A stretch of 64,000 nucleotides of DNA from Microvirga sp. Lineage in GTDB: Bacteria; Pseudomonadota; Alphaproteobacteria; Rhizobiales; Beijerinckiaceae. The stretch spans positions 186,001-250,000 of the forward strand of contig NZ_JACXAB010000001.1 in the NCBI RefSeq assembly GCF_014699075.1, given 5' to 3'. A model generated the notes under the pieces. That model did not search any database. It worked only from the letters and a program-made list of their open reading frames with translations, and was not told where the DNA came from. Position 1 is the first letter of the stretch, and each line of letters opens with the position of its first letter. Below are positions 19,875 through 28,980 of the stretch, piece by piece. A program made the position numbers and the translations under genes.

Positions 19875-20978
19875 TCAAGCCCTCGCCAGTTTCTGACGCG
19901 CAAACAGATGCGCCACGAGACGCCGGAACAATCCGTCCAATGCGCCTGCGAACAGGATGATGATGCCGCCGATCACCACCACCATGTCGCGGGTTATGGC
20001 CGGCTGCTCGAAAGCGAGCTCCGCGCCGCCCTGATAAAGGATGCCGAACAGCAGCGAGGCCAGGATGATGCCCACCGGATGCGCACGCCCCATGAGCGCC
20101 ACCGCGATGCCGACGAAGCCGTAGCCCGAGGTAAACTCGAGCAGCAGGCGGTGCTGGTAGCCCATGAGCTCGTTGACCGCGAGCCCGCCCGCCAGCGCGC
20201 CGGAGATCACCATGGCGATGATGATGATGCGCGCTGGTGAAATGCCCGCGTAGACCGCGGCGCTCGGGTTCGATCCGACGACGCGAATGGCATAGCCGAG
20301 GCGCGAGCGGTAGATCAGGAGCCAGATGAAATAGGCGGCAGCCAACGCCAGCACCAGCGTGAGATTGAGCTGCGAGTTCGGGATCTCGATGCCGACGGCG
20401 GCAAAGACGTCGTGCATGAACGGGATGTACGACTGCTCAGGAAAAGCGCGCGTTTCCGGATTCATGGATTGCGGCTCGCGCAGCACGTTCACCAGCAGGT
20501 AGACGATCAGCACGCTGGCGAGCCAGTTGAACATGATCGTCGTGATCACGATGTGGCTGCCGCGTTTGGCCTGCAGATAGCCTGGAATGGCAGCCCAAAG
20601 AGCGCCGAAGGCCGCAGCCCCCAGGATGCCGAGCGGGATGAGCAGAAAGCCCGGCAGGAAGGTGAGGTTGTTGAGCACGAGCGCGATGCCGAGGCCCGCC
20701 AGCGTCGCCTGTCCCTCGCCGCCGATGTTGAACAGGCCGGCATGATAGGCAACCGCCACGGCGAGCCCGACGAAGATGAAGTCGGTCATGTAGAACAGGG
20801 TGAAGCCGAGCCCCTCCCCGGTGCCGAGGCTGCCCTGGAGCAGCCAGCGCGTGGCGGTCAGCGGGTTCTCGCCGATGGCGAGCACCACGAGGCCGGCGAC
20901 AAGAAACGCCGCCACCACGGAGATGGCGGGCACGAGAACCGTATCGGCCCATCTGGGCAGGTCGAGAGGAGCACTCAC
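19875..20978 (-). CDS. Nucleoside ABC transporter permease (first subunit)
   Basis: A 367-residue membrane subunit of the BPD_transp_2 family (YufP/NupB-like), larger than its partner as is usual for the pair. It has about ten hydrophobic spans. The motif FNIGGEGQATLAGLG near residue 93 and the loop RVVGSNPSAAVYAGISPARI (about 244-263) are hallmarks of permeases that pair with BMP-family receptors. It starts 3 nt after the VOC gene and ends 3 nt before the second permease. It would form the heterodimeric pore of the nucleoside importer. Confidence 0.93.
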   Translation of the reverse strand: MSAPLDLPRWADTVLVPAISVVAAFLVAGLVVLAIGENPLTATRWLLQGSLGTGEGLGFTLFYMTDFIFVGLAVAVAYHAGLFNIGGEGQATLAGLGIALVLNNLTFLPGFLLIPLGILGAAAFGALWAAIPGYLQAKRGSHIVITTIMFNWLASVLIVYLLVNVLREPQSMNPETRAFPEQSYIPFMHDVFAAVGIEIPNSQLNLTLVLALAAAYFIWLLIYRSRLGYAIRVVGSNPSAAVYAGISPARIIIIAMVISGALAGGLAVNELMGYQHRLLLEFTSGYGFVGIAVALMGRAHPVGIILASLLFGILYQGGAELAFEQPAITRDMVVVIGGIIILFAGALDGLFRRLVAHLFARQKLARA

Positions 20979-20981
20979 GTC

Positions 20982-21413
20982 TTAAGCATCCGGCAGGAAC
21001 ATGTGGCCCTGCTCATCGAGAGGAAAGGATGGGTTCCAGGCGACTTCCCAGAGATGTCCGTCAGGATCGGCGAAATAGCCCGAGTAGCCGCCCCAGAAAA
21101 CATCCTGCAGCGGCTTGACCGGTTGCGCACCCGCCTTCACGGCCAGCGCATAAACCTCGTCGGCTTCCTCCTTGGAGCGGGCATTGTAGGCGAGCGTGAT
21201 GGCCGCAAAGCCGGTGGGCTTGTCCTCGACGCCGGCATCCTGGGCGAGGTCGGCACGACCGAAGAGAGCAAGCGCCAGGCCGTTTGCCTGATAGAACGCG
21301 ACGCTGGGCTGGCTGGCGGAGGACGCCTTCCAGCCCCAAGCCTCGTAGAAAGCGCGGGACTTTGCGAGATCCGCGACGCCAAGGGTGACAAGGGTCAGAC
21401 GCGGCTGCATCAC
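20982..21413 (-). CDS. VOC-superfamily protein (glyoxalase/dioxygenase fold) inside the nucleoside transporter operon
   Basis: A 143-residue protein of the vicinal-oxygen-chelate fold. The N-terminal LTLVTLGVADLAKSRAFYEA and the C-terminal YFADPDGHLWEVAWNP are the paired beta-alpha-beta-beta-beta motifs, the last with the usual metal-ligand Glu. The specific enzyme cannot be told: glyoxalase, antibiotic-binding and dioxygenase-like members share these marks. It overlaps the ATPase stop by four bases and sits 3 nt before a permease gene, so it is firmly inside the operon. It could handle a reactive aldehyde from nucleoside or deoxyribose breakdown, but this is inference from position only. Confidence 0.85.
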   Translation of the reverse strand: MMQPRLTLVTLGVADLAKSRAFYEAWGWKASSASQPSVAFYQANGLALALFGRADLAQDAGVEDKPTGFAAITLAYNARSKEEADEVYALAVKAGAQPVKPLQDVFWGGYSGYFADPDGHLWEVAWNPSFPLDEQGHMFLPDA

Positions 21414-22933
21414 GCGGCCTCGTCTACGACGCCGGCCATGAGCAGGCCGAGATCCTGTTCGTTCGTCTCGGAAGCCTTGCGCTCACCCGTGATCTTGCCG
21501 CCGCACATGGTGAGGATGCGGTCGGAGAGATTCATGATCTCGTCCAGTTCCACCGACACGAGGAGGATCGCAACGCCCGCATCACGCAGGGCGATCAGCC
21601 GGCGATGGATGAACTCGATGGCGCCGATGTCGACGCCGCGGGTCGGCTGTCCCACGAGCAGCACCTTCGGGTTGCGCTCGATCTCACGCGCCAGCACGAT
21701 CTTCTGCTGGTTGCCGCCGGAGAACTTCGATGACTTCAGCCGTGGCGCGGGCGGGCGCACATCGTACTGCTCCATCTTCTTCGCAAGATCCGCAACGAGG
21801 CGGTCGTGATCGAGGATGGGTCCACGGCCGAGATGCGGCTCATGGCTGAAGCCGAGAATGGCGCTCTCGAAGGCCGGAAATGCAGGCACAAGCCCGGTGC
21901 GCAGCCGATCCTCCGGCACGTGCAGCAGGCCGAGCTGGCGCATGCGGTGCGGGTTGTGCTCGCTCGAATGGATCGCCTGTCCTTCAAGGCGGATCGAGCC
22001 CAGCACCGGCTGGCGCATGCCGGCAATCGCCTCCAGCAACTCGCTCTGGCCGTTGCCAGCCACGCCCGCGATACCGACGATCTCGCCGGCGCGGACGGTG
22101 AAGGAGGCAGAGGCCACGCGCAGCACGCCGCGGCCATCGACGACGGAGAGATTGTCGACCTCGAGCAATGGCGCGCCGGGCGTCTTCTCGGCCTTCTCGA
22201 CGCGCAGGAGCACGCGCCGTCCCACCATCAGCTCAGCCAGTTCCGGTGGCGAGGTGTCGGCGGTCTCGACGGTGGCCACCATTTCGCCGCGCCGCATGAC
22301 CGAGACGCGATCCGTGATCGCCATGATCTCGCGCAGCTTGTGAGTGATGAGGATGACGGTCTTGCCCTGCTCCTTCAGGGAGCGCAGCAGGCCGAACAGC
22401 GCATCGGCCTCGGGCGGCGTGAGCACGGCGGTGGGCTCGTCCAAAATCAGAATGTCAGCGCCGCGATAGAGGGCCTTCAAAATCTCGACGCGCTGCTGCA
22501 GGCCGACAGAGAGATCGCCCACCGTGGCGTCCACATCGATCTCGAGGCCGTAATCTTTTGCCAGCCTGGCCAGTTCGGCGCGCACCTTGGCTTCGCCCAC
22601 CCGCAGCATGGCGCCGCCTTCGGCGCCGAGCATCACGTTCTCGACCACGCTCAGGGGCTCCACCAGCATGAAATGCTGGTGCACCATGCCGATGCCGGCC
22701 TGGATCGCGTCGTCGGGGGAGCGGATGGCGATGGGCTTGCCGTTGACCCGGATCTCGCCGGAATCGGCCTCGTAGAAGCCGTACAGGATCGACATGAGCG
22801 TCGACTTGCCTGCGCCGTTCTCACCGACGATGCCGTGGATGGTGCCGCGCGCGACGGAGAGGTTCACGTCCTTGTTGGCGTGAACGGCGCCGAAGCTTTT
22901 GTTGATGGCAATGAGTTCAATGGCGGGGGACAT
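21410..22933 (-). CDS. Nucleoside ABC transporter ATP-binding protein (two cassettes)
   Basis: Cytoplasmic ATPase with two ABC domains, about 507 residues, of the sugar/nucleoside class (YufO/NupA-like). Cassette 1 has Walker A GENGAGKSTL (about residues 36-45) and Walker B ILILDEPTAVLTPPE with a QQRVEIL region. Cassette 2 has the degenerate Walker A GVAGNGQSEL and signature SGGNQQKIVLARE, as in RbsA/MglA-type ATPases where the second site is atypical. Start: ATG 22933 begins the conserved SPAIELIAINKSFG; ATG 22942 is an alternative. A hairpin lies in the gap to the upstream BMP gene. The downstream end overlaps the VOC gene. Confidence 0.94.
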   Translation of the reverse strand: MSPAIELIAINKSFGAVHANKDVNLSVARGTIHGIVGENGAGKSTLMSILYGFYEADSGEIRVNGKPIAIRSPDDAIQAGIGMVHQHFMLVEPLSVVENVMLGAEGGAMLRVGEAKVRAELARLAKDYGLEIDVDATVGDLSVGLQQRVEILKALYRGADILILDEPTAVLTPPEADALFGLLRSLKEQGKTVILITHKLREIMAITDRVSVMRRGEMVATVETADTSPPELAELMVGRRVLLRVEKAEKTPGAPLLEVDNLSVVDGRGVLRVASASFTVRAGEIVGIAGVAGNGQSELLEAIAGMRQPVLGSIRLEGQAIHSSEHNPHRMRQLGLLHVPEDRLRTGLVPAFPAFESAILGFSHEPHLGRGPILDHDRLVADLAKKMEQYDVRPPAPRLKSSKFSGGNQQKIVLAREIERNPKVLLVGQPTRGVDIGAIEFIHRRLIALRDAGVAILLVSVELDEIMNLSDRILTMCGGKITGERKASETNEQDLGLLMAGVVDEAA

Positions 22934-23003
22934 CGGCCTCAAGGTGGTTGTCCGGCAAAGGAAAAAGCGACCGGGATCTTATCGGAAAACGTAACGATCT
23001 AAA

Positions 23004-23046
23004 AACGGAAACGGCCGCAGGCCCTCTTTGAGAATGCCTGCGGCCG
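23004..23046 (-). terminator. Hairpin with T-rich tail between the BMP-protein gene and the ATPase gene
   Basis: A perfect 11-bp stem (23012-23022 with 23036-23046, cggccgcaggc arm, 13-nt loop) lies 16 nt after the BMP gene stop. Read on the minus strand it is followed by TTTCCGTTTTTAG. It probably acts as a partial terminator or mRNA-end protector, giving more binding protein than ATPase and permeases from one promoter. Confidence 0.7.
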
Positions 23047-23061
23047 GAAGGGTGCGTCAGA

Positions 23062-24066
23062 TTACATCGGGCACTTGGAGTCCGACATGTAGTCATGGAC
23101 CTTGATGGCGCCGGACTTGATGTCGGCGGCAGCCTTGTCGGCAGCAGCCTTCATCTCGGCGGTCACGAGCGACTTGTTGTTGTCGTCGAGGGCCCAGGCC
23201 ACGCCGTCTTCCTTGAGGCCGAGCACCGAGACGCCGGCCTTGAAGGTGCCCTTCTTGGCCTGATCGAAGGCATTGTAGGTGGCCACATCCACGCGCTTGA
23301 CCATGGAGGTCAGCACCTTGCCCGGATGCATCCCGTTCTGGTTCGAGTCGACGCCGATGCCGAGCTTGCCCGCATCAGCGGCGGCGCGCATCACGCCCAC
23401 GCCCGTTCCGCCGGCCGCATGATAGATCACGTCGGCGCCGCGATCGATCTGGCTCTTGGCGAGCTCGCCGCCCTTCACCGGATCGTTCCAGGCCGCGCCG
23501 GTGGTGCCGGTCATGTTCTGGAAGACCTCGGCGTCCTTCTTGGCGTGCTTCACGCCCTGGACATAGCCGCAGGCGAACTTGCGGATGAGCGGAATGTCCA
23601 TCCCGCCCACGAAACCGACCTTGTTGGTCTTCGAGGCCTGGGCCGCCAGGAGGCCGACCAGGAACGAGCCCTCATGCTCCTTGAACACGACGGACTGCAC
23701 GTTCGGCTTCTCGATCACTGCGTCGATGATGGCGAACTGGGTCTTCGGGAACTCCTCGGCGACCTTCTTCAGCGCGGTCTCCTGGGAAAAGCCCACGGCC
23801 AGGATCGGCGAGAAGCCGTCGCGGGCGAAGCGGCGCAGGGCCTGCTCGCGCTGGGCGTCGTTCTGCGGCTCGAAATCGCGGTAATCGGTGCCCGTGTCCT
23901 TCTTGTACTTCTCGGCGCCGGTATGGACGCCCTCGTTGAAGGACTTGTCGAATTTGCCGCCGAGATCATAGACGATCGCGGGCTTGAAGGCCGGAGCCTG
24001 AGCGAAGGCAAAGGAGGCGGAAAAGGCGAGGCCCGCGAGCGCGAGGCCGAACTTCTTGACTGTCAT
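23062..24066 (-). CDS. BMP-family nucleoside-binding protein of an ABC transporter
   Basis: A periplasmic receptor of the BMP/PnrA family, which bind purine and other nucleosides, 334 residues. A signal peptide is clear (MTVKKFGLALAGLAFSASFA, cleaved after AQA-type residues near 23). The mature part begins FKPAIVYDLGGKFDKSFNEG, the BMP signature in which an Asp and an Asn contact ligand, and has GFVGGMDIPLI, the mid-domain motif. No lipobox cysteine is seen, so it is soluble and not a lipoprotein. It is the first gene of the operon that continues through ATPase, permeases and nucleoside catabolic enzymes. The ribosome site is AGGGA on the minus strand. Confidence 0.94.
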   Translation of the reverse strand: MTVKKFGLALAGLAFSASFAFAQAPAFKPAIVYDLGGKFDKSFNEGVHTGAEKYKKDTGTDYRDFEPQNDAQREQALRRFARDGFSPILAVGFSQETALKKVAEEFPKTQFAIIDAVIEKPNVQSVVFKEHEGSFLVGLLAAQASKTNKVGFVGGMDIPLIRKFACGYVQGVKHAKKDAEVFQNMTGTTGAAWNDPVKGGELAKSQIDRGADVIYHAAGGTGVGVMRAAADAGKLGIGVDSNQNGMHPGKVLTSMVKRVDVATYNAFDQAKKGTFKAGVSVLGLKEDGVAWALDDNNKSLVTAEMKAAADKAAADIKSGAIKVHDYMSDSKCPM

Positions 24067-24088
24067 CGGCTTAGTTCCCTGTTAGACG

Positions 24089-24104
24089 CCGGCTTTTTAG
24101 CCGG
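24089..24104 (-). promoter_or_regulatory. Short perfect hairpin in the leader of the nucleoside operon
   Basis: ccggct-tttt-agccgg forms a 6-bp stem with a 4-nt loop, 23 nt upstream of the BMP-gene start codon. It lies in the predicted 5' leader. It may affect mRNA stability or be an operator. I find no match to a known riboswitch. Confidence 0.4.
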
Positions 24105-24127
24105 TTGCCCCATGACGATGGCACGGC

Positions 24128-24156
24128 AAGGGTCACGACGCCAAGGCCTCTGTCAA
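24128..24156 (-). promoter_or_regulatory. Candidate promoter of the nucleoside uptake/catabolism operon
   Basis: On the minus strand TTGACA (24156-24151) is a perfect -35 hexamer, 17 nt from ACCCTT (24133-24128), a weak -10. The predicted leader of about 55 nt includes the 24089 hairpin. The -35 is convincing, the -10 is not. Confidence 0.35.
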
Positions 24157-24219
24157 GGCGGCATGTTATTTCCTTCACGGAATGGTTGATAGCCTGCCCC
24201 GTTCCCGTAAGGTCATGCC

Positions 24220-25056
24220 ATGTCACTGAGTCCAGACGAAATCGACCGCTATGCCCGCCACCTCGTCCTCCGGGACGTGGGCGGGCCGGGGCAACAGAAG
24301 CTGAAAGCCGCTCGCGTCCTCGTGATCGGCGCCGGCGGCCTGGGTGCTCCCCTGATCCAGTATCTCGCGGCGGCCGGGATCGGCGCGATCGGCATTGTGG
24401 ATGACGATGCAGTCAGCCTCTCGAACCTGCAGCGGCAGGTGATCCATGGAACTCCGGATGTCGGACGCCCCAAGGTGGAGAGCGCCACGGATGCGATCAG
24501 GCGGCTCAATCCGCATGTGACGGTCGAGACCCATGCCCTCCGCTTGACGCCTGAGAATGCACGGGACCTGGTCCGCCGCTACAATATCGTCGCGGACGGC
24601 TCGGACAACTTCGAGACGCGCTATGCGATCTCGGATGCCTGCTTCTTCGAGAGAAAGCCCTTGGTGACGGCGGCGCTTGGACAGTTCGACGCCTCGCTCA
24701 CCACGATCCGGGCGCATGAGACCGGCCCGGACGGCAAGCCCAACCCCACCTATCGCTGCCTCTTCCCCTCCCCGCCTCCGCCGGGCGCAATCCCAGCCTG
24801 CGCGGAAGCAGGCGTGCTCGGGGCGCTCGCCGGGGTCATGGGCAGCCTGATGGCCATGGAGGTGATCCGGGAGATCGTGGGATTCGGCGAGAGCCTCGTG
24901 GGGCGGCTGCTCATGGTGGACGCGCGCGCGATGCGGTTCGACACGGTGCGCTACGGGTGGGATGAAGGGAATGTGTTGAGTGGGTCTCGACAATCGCCAT
25001 CCCGGACGGAGCAAAGCGGAGATCCGGGATCGTCCGGGAAGTTGGCAGATGGCTGA
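24220..25056 (+). CDS. HesA/MoeB/ThiF family adenylyltransferase with a repeat-derived tail
   Basis: An E1-like enzyme that would adenylate the C-terminal glycine of a small sulfur-carrier protein (MoaD- or ThiS-like), 278 residues. Visible are the opening YARHLVLRDVGGPGQQKL, the nucleotide-binding VIGAGGLGAP (about 37-46), DDDAVSLSNLQRQ, DGSDNFETRY and the C-terminal CAEAGVLGALAGVMG. The zinc site seen in MoeB is incomplete: PTYRCLF has only one of the first two cysteines and the second CxxC pair is absent. The last ~20 residues (from about 259) are encoded by a family-B repeat and do not belong to the family, so an ancestral stop was probably lost near 24990. No moaD or thiS lies nearby. 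Confidence 0.88.
   Translation: MSLSPDEIDRYARHLVLRDVGGPGQQKLKAARVLVIGAGGLGAPLIQYLAAAGIGAIGIVDDDAVSLSNLQRQVIHGTPDVGRPKVESATDAIRRLNPHVTVETHALRLTPENARDLVRRYNIVADGSDNFETRYAISDACFFERKPLVTAALGQFDASLTTIRAHETGPDGKPNPTYRCLFPSPPPPGAIPACAEAGVLGALAGVMGSLMAMEVIREIVGFGESLVGRLLMVDARAMRFDTVRYGWDEGNVLSGSRQSPSRTEQSGDPGSSGKLADG
24996..25040. repeat. Family-B left arm inside the 3' end of the ThiF-family gene
   Basis: gccatcccggacggagcaaa followed by gcggagatccgggatcgtcc matches the B left arm, including a self-complementary core. It is translated in frame as the last residues of the ThiF-type protein. It lies directly upstream of the broken GIY-YIG gene. Confidence 0.7.
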
Positions 25057-25342
25057 GGTTTTCTAAGTCTACATCCTAGCCACTCGGAAGGACGGGCCTC
25101 TTTACATCGGCGTCACGAGCGATCTGCATAAGCGGGTTTTCGAGCACAAAACCCATGCCATTCCAGGGTTTACGGCGCGCTACAACGTGGATCAGCTGGT
25201 ATATTTCGAAGTTTTCGAGAACCCGGAAGCCGCCATTGCCCGTGAGAAGCAACTTAAGAAATGGCGGCGGGCCTGGAAGGTCCAGTTGATTGAGCGTGAC
25301 AATCCGGAATGGCGGGACTTGGCGGAAGAGTTTGTCCCCTAA
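25049..25342 (+). pseudogene. GIY-YIG nuclease family gene with an in-frame stop at codon 6
   Basis: Translating from ATG 25049 gives MAEVF, a TAA stop (25064-25066), then an intact frame beginning VYILATRKDGPLYIGVTSDL and ending at TAA 25340-25342. The body (about 91 residues) is a complete single-domain GIY-YIG protein: the YIL...YIG pair, the arginine in LHKRVFEH, and the C-terminal REKQLKKWRRAWK segment are all present. No ATG, GTG or TTG start follows the stop closely enough to restore the domain, so it is probably inactive, or the stop is a sequencing error. The start overlaps the ThiF gene end, and palindromes lie on both sides. Too short and too broken to be seen as an ordinary ORF. 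Confidence 0.8.
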
Positions 25343-25350
25343 ACCCAGGC

Positions 25351-25454
25351 CGTCATCCCGGGGCCGCGTAGCGGAACCCGGGATCGTCTGCAGAATAGGG
25401 TGCCTTACTCGTCTTACGATCCCGGATCGCGGCTATGCCGCGTCCGGGATGACG
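25351..25454. repeat. Palindromic repeat (B/C-like) between the GIY-YIG remnant and pheT
   Basis: Outer ends cgtcatcccgg and ccgggatgacg are inverted. The left half (ggggccgcgtagcggaaccc) resembles a family-C arm and the right half (gatcccggatcgcggctatg...) a family-B arm. It starts 8 nt after the GIY-YIG stop and ends 7 nt from the pheT stop, so it may serve as the pheT terminator. Confidence 0.75.
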
Positions 25455-25461
25455 CTTGTGG

Positions 25462-27885
25462 TTACGAGCGCAGCACCGCGCCGGTCTTCTTCGACACCTC
25501 GCCGACGATCTTGGCGGACACCGCCTCGATCTCCACGTCGGTGAGCGTCTTCTCCGTGGGCTGGAGGGTGACGGCGATGGCCACGGACTTCTTGTCCGGG
25601 TCGATGCCGGTGCCCTCGTAGATGTCGAACACGTCGACGCCCACGATCAGCTGGCGCTCGGCGCCTTGCGCTGCCTTCACGATGTCGCCTGCCGCCACGT
25701 CGCGGCCGACCACGAAGGCGAAGTCGCGCGTGAGCGGCTGGAAGTCCGGCAGGTTCAGCTTCGGCTTCATCTTGGTGGGCTTCGCCTTGGGCGGCGGCAG
25801 CGCGTCCAGATTGAGCTCGAAGGCCACCAGCGGCCCTTTCAGGTCGAGGGCTTTGAGCACCTTCGGGTGAACCTCGCCGAAGGCTCCGACCACGTTCTTG
25901 GGCCCGAACTGCAGGGTGCCCGAACGGCCCGGGTGGAACCAGGCCGGGCCGCCGGCCACGATCTGGAGACCGCCGGACGGGATGCCGAGCGTCGCGAGCA
26001 GGGCCAGCACATCGGCCTTGGCGTCGAAAGCATCCACCGACTGAGCACCGCCGTCCCAGTGACGGCCCACGCCTTCCGCCCGCGCCGTGCCGCGACGCAC
26101 GGCAGCGGCCTTGGTGGACTGGCCTTCCGGCTCGTCGGACGCGAAGGTCTGGCCGACCTCGAACAGGGCCACATCCCCGAGCCCGCGATCCGCATTGCGC
26201 TGCGCTGCCTTCAGAAGGCCGGGCAACAGGCTCGGGCGCATGTCGGAGAGTTCGGCCGCGATTGGGTTGGCAAGCTTCAGGCGCGCATCGCCACCGCCGA
26301 ACAATTCCGCCTCATCCTTGGCGATGAAGGACCAGGTGACGGCCTCCACCAGCCCGCGCACGGCCAGCGAGCGGCGGGCGAGCCGCGTGCGCTTCTGGAT
26401 CAACGTCAGGATGGGCTTGGCCACCACGTCCTCCAGGCGCGGCAAGGGCTTGGGTTCGATGCGGTCGACGCCGGCAATGCGGATGACCTCCTCGACCAGA
26501 TCGGCCTTGCCTTCAATGTCCGGGCGCCAGGACGGAGCCGTGACGCTCACGCGCTCGCCCGAGCCCTGCACCTGGAAGCCGAGCTTCTTCAGGATCTGCT
26601 CGGACTCGGAGGGCTGCACGTCGAGACCCGACAGGCGCGGAACCTCGCTCCAAGGGAACTCGATCACGCGCTGGTCCTGCGGAACCCGACCTGCAACAAC
26701 AGACTCGCTCGCCTCGCCGCCGCACAGGTCGATCACCATCTGCGTGGCGAGATCGAGACCGGGCACCGTGAAGGCCGGATCGACGCCGCGCTCGAAGCGG
26801 TAGCGCGCATCGGTGATGATGCCGAGCTTGCGGCCCGACTGCGCGATGTTCAGCGGGTCCCAAAGCGCGGATTCGATCAGCACATCGGTGGTGGTCTCAT
26901 CCGAGCCCGAATGCTCGCCGCCCATGATGCCGGCAATCGACTCGACGCCGTTTTCATCCGCAATCACCACATTGCCGGAATCGAGCTTGTAGGTGCGCCC
27001 ATCGAGAGCCAGCACCTCCTCGCCCTCCTTCGCCCGACGAACGGTGAGGTTGCCCTTCACCTTCTTGAGGTCGAAGACGTGGAGCGGGCGGCCCCGGTCG
27101 AAGGTGATGTAGTTGGTGATGTCCACCAGCGCATTGATCGGGCGAAGGCCGATGGCGAGCAGGCGGCGCTGCATCCATTCCGGCGACGGACCGTTCTTCA
27201 CGCCGCGCACGAGGCGCAGGGCGAAGGCCGGGCAGAGCTTCTCGTCGCCCGGAGCGAAGTCGAGGGTCACGGAGACCGGGCAGGCGCCCTTGCCCTGAAC
27301 GGGCGCGACGGCGTCGCCCTTGAGCGTGCCGAGGCCGGCAGCCGCGAGATCGCGGGCGATGCCGTGGATCGAGGTGCAGTCCGGGCGGTTCGGCGTCAGG
27401 TTGATCTCGATCACCGGATCGTCGAGCCTGGCGTAGGATGCGTAGGCCTGACCCACCGGCGCATCCTCGGGCAGGTCGATGATGCCGTCGTGATCGTCGG
27501 AGATCTCAAGCTCGGACCCGGAGCACAGCATGCCCTTGCTCTCGACACCGCGGATGGTGCCGACGCCGAGCGTGATGTTCTTGCCCGGAATGTATGTGCC
27601 GGGCGGCGCGAACACGCTCTTCATGCCGGTGCGGGCGTTGGGCGCGCCGCAGACCACTTGGATCGGGTCCCCTTCGCCCGTATCGACCATGCACACGCGT
27701 AGGCGATCGGCATTGGGGTGCTGCACGGCGGAGACCACATAGGCGACCTTGTAGGGCGCCAGCGCCTTCGCCTTGTCCTCCACGCCCTCGACCTCAAGGC
27801 CGATGCGGGTGAGCGTCTCGACGATCTCGTCGAGGGAGGCCGTGGTCTCGAGGTGGTCCTTGAGCCAGGAGAGGGTGAATTTCAT
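25462..27885 (-). CDS. pheT: Phenylalanine-tRNA ligase beta subunit
   Basis: The large subunit of the (alpha-beta)2 enzyme that charges tRNA-Phe, 807 residues, normal for bacterial PheT. Domains in order: N-terminal B1, a tRNA-binding OB domain (about 39-150, with [12 protein letters not shown]), the B3/B4 editing domain that hydrolyses Tyr-tRNA-Phe (about 210-400), B5, a catalytic-like core, and the C-terminal anticodon-binding FDX-ACB domain (about 715-806). AAAGGAG precedes the start. It lies 12 nt after pheS, the last gene of the infC-rpmI-rplT-pheST cluster. A long open frame on the opposite strand is only its shadow. Confidence 0.98.
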   Translation of the reverse strand: MKFTLSWLKDHLETTASLDEIVETLTRIGLEVEGVEDKAKALAPYKVAYVVSAVQHPNADRLRVCMVDTGEGDPIQVVCGAPNARTGMKSVFAPPGTYIPGKNITLGVGTIRGVESKGMLCSGSELEISDDHDGIIDLPEDAPVGQAYASYARLDDPVIEINLTPNRPDCTSIHGIARDLAAAGLGTLKGDAVAPVQGKGACPVSVTLDFAPGDEKLCPAFALRLVRGVKNGPSPEWMQRRLLAIGLRPINALVDITNYITFDRGRPLHVFDLKKVKGNLTVRRAKEGEEVLALDGRTYKLDSGNVVIADENGVESIAGIMGGEHSGSDETTTDVLIESALWDPLNIAQSGRKLGIITDARYRFERGVDPAFTVPGLDLATQMVIDLCGGEASESVVAGRVPQDQRVIEFPWSEVPRLSGLDVQPSESEQILKKLGFQVQGSGERVSVTAPSWRPDIEGKADLVEEVIRIAGVDRIEPKPLPRLEDVVAKPILTLIQKRTRLARRSLAVRGLVEAVTWSFIAKDEAELFGGGDARLKLANPIAAELSDMRPSLLPGLLKAAQRNADRGLGDVALFEVGQTFASDEPEGQSTKAAAVRRGTARAEGVGRHWDGGAQSVDAFDAKADVLALLATLGIPSGGLQIVAGGPAWFHPGRSGTLQFGPKNVVGAFGEVHPKVLKALDLKGPLVAFELNLDALPPPKAKPTKMKPKLNLPDFQPLTRDFAFVVGRDVAAGDIVKAAQGAERQLIVGVDVFDIYEGTGIDPDKKSVAIAVTLQPTEKTLTDVEIEAVSAKIVGEVSKKTGAVLRS

Positions 27886-27897
27886 AGTGACTCTCCT

Positions 27898-28980
27898 TTA
27901 CGAAGTCAGGCCGCTGACGAGGCTCGGGATGTCGAGCGGGCGGAAACCGTAGTGGTTCAGCCAGCGCACATCGGCCTCGAAGAACGGGCGCAGGTCCGGC
28001 ATGCCGTATTTGAGCATGGCGATGCGGTCGATGCCCATGCCCCACGCAAAGCCCTGGTACTCGTCCGGATCGAGCCCGCAATTGCGCAGCACGTTCGGGT
28101 GGACCATGCCGCAGCCGAGAATTTCGAGCCAGTCCGTGCCCTCGCCGAAGCGGATCTCGCCCCCTTTTCGCGAGCACTGGATGTCGACTTCGGCGGACGG
28201 TTCGGTGAAGGGGAAGAAGGATGGGCGGAACCGCATCTTCACCTGATCGACCTCGAAGAAGGCCTTGCAGAACTCCTCCAGGATCCACTTCAGGTGCGCG
28301 ATGTTGGCCTGCTTGTCGATGACGAGGCCTTCCACCTGATGGAACATCGGCGTGTGGGTCTGATCGGAATCATGCCGATAGGTCCGGCCCGGGATGATCA
28401 CCCGGATCGGCGGCGCCTTGGACGTCATCGTGCGGATCTGGACCGGCGAGGTGTGCGTGCGCAGCACCTTGCGCTCACCCTTCTCGTCGGGGGCGAGGAA
28501 GAAGGTGTCGTGCATCTCGCGGGCCGGATGGCCCTCTGGGAAGTTCAGCGCCGTGAAGTTGAGATAGTCGGTCTCGATATCCGGCCCCTCAGCCACGGAG
28601 AAACCCATATCGGCGAAGATCGCCGTCAGCTCCTCGATCACCTGGCTGATCGGGTGAATGCGGCCGCGGGATTCAGGCGCCTCGGGCACCGGCAGCGTCA
28701 CGTCGATGCGCTCGGCGGAGAGCCGGGCTTCGAGGGCAGCCTCCGCGAGCGTCTCCTTCTTGGCCGCGATAGCTCCCTGCACGGTGTCGCGCAGGCCGTT
28801 GATGAGCGGGCCGCGTTCCTTCCGCTCCTCGGGCGTCATGGCGCCGAGAGTCTTCAGCAGTTCTGAGACGGAGCCCTTCTTGCCGAGCGCGGACACGCGC
28901 ACGGATTCAAGAGCCGCCTCGTCGCCGGCGGCTTCGACCTGGGTGAGCAGGTCACGTTCGAGATGGTTGAGATCGGTCAT
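27898..28980 (-). CDS. pheS: Phenylalanine-tRNA ligase alpha subunit
   Basis: Catalytic subunit of PheRS, 360 residues from ATG 28980; the open frame reaches 29073, but the conserved N-terminus ([20 protein letters not shown]) starts here. An N-terminal coiled coil binds tRNA. The class II core follows: motif 1 around [14 protein letters not shown], motif 2 at [16 protein letters not shown], and motif 3 at [18 protein letters not shown]. Ala at the Phe-specificity position cannot be judged without alignment. The 192-nt gap to rplT holds a hairpin, possibly part of the control of pheST. Confidence 0.98.
   Translation of the reverse strand: MTDLNHLERDLLTQVEAAGDEAALESVRVSALGKKGSVSELLKTLGAMTPEERKERGPLINGLRDTVQGAIAAKKETLAEAALEARLSAERIDVTLPVPEAPESRGRIHPISQVIEELTAIFADMGFSVAEGPDIETDYLNFTALNFPEGHPAREMHDTFFLAPDEKGERKVLRTHTSPVQIRTMTSKAPPIRVIIPGRTYRHDSDQTHTPMFHQVEGLVIDKQANIAHLKWILEEFCKAFFEVDQVKMRFRPSFFPFTEPSAEVDIQCSRKGGEIRFGEGTDWLEILGCGMVHPNVLRNCGLDPDEYQGFAWGMGIDRIAMLKYGMPDLRPFFEADVRWLNHYGFRPLDIPSLVSGLTS

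Noticed and set aside
24067..24219. Purine riboswitch in front of the nucleoside operon
   Set aside because: No three-way-junction core or conserved pyrimidine loop elements; only a 6-bp hairpin.
25456..27702. 748-codon plus-strand open frame
   Set aside because: It is antisense to pheT; low-complexity His/Arg/Asp-rich translation, no ribosome site, no recognisable domain.
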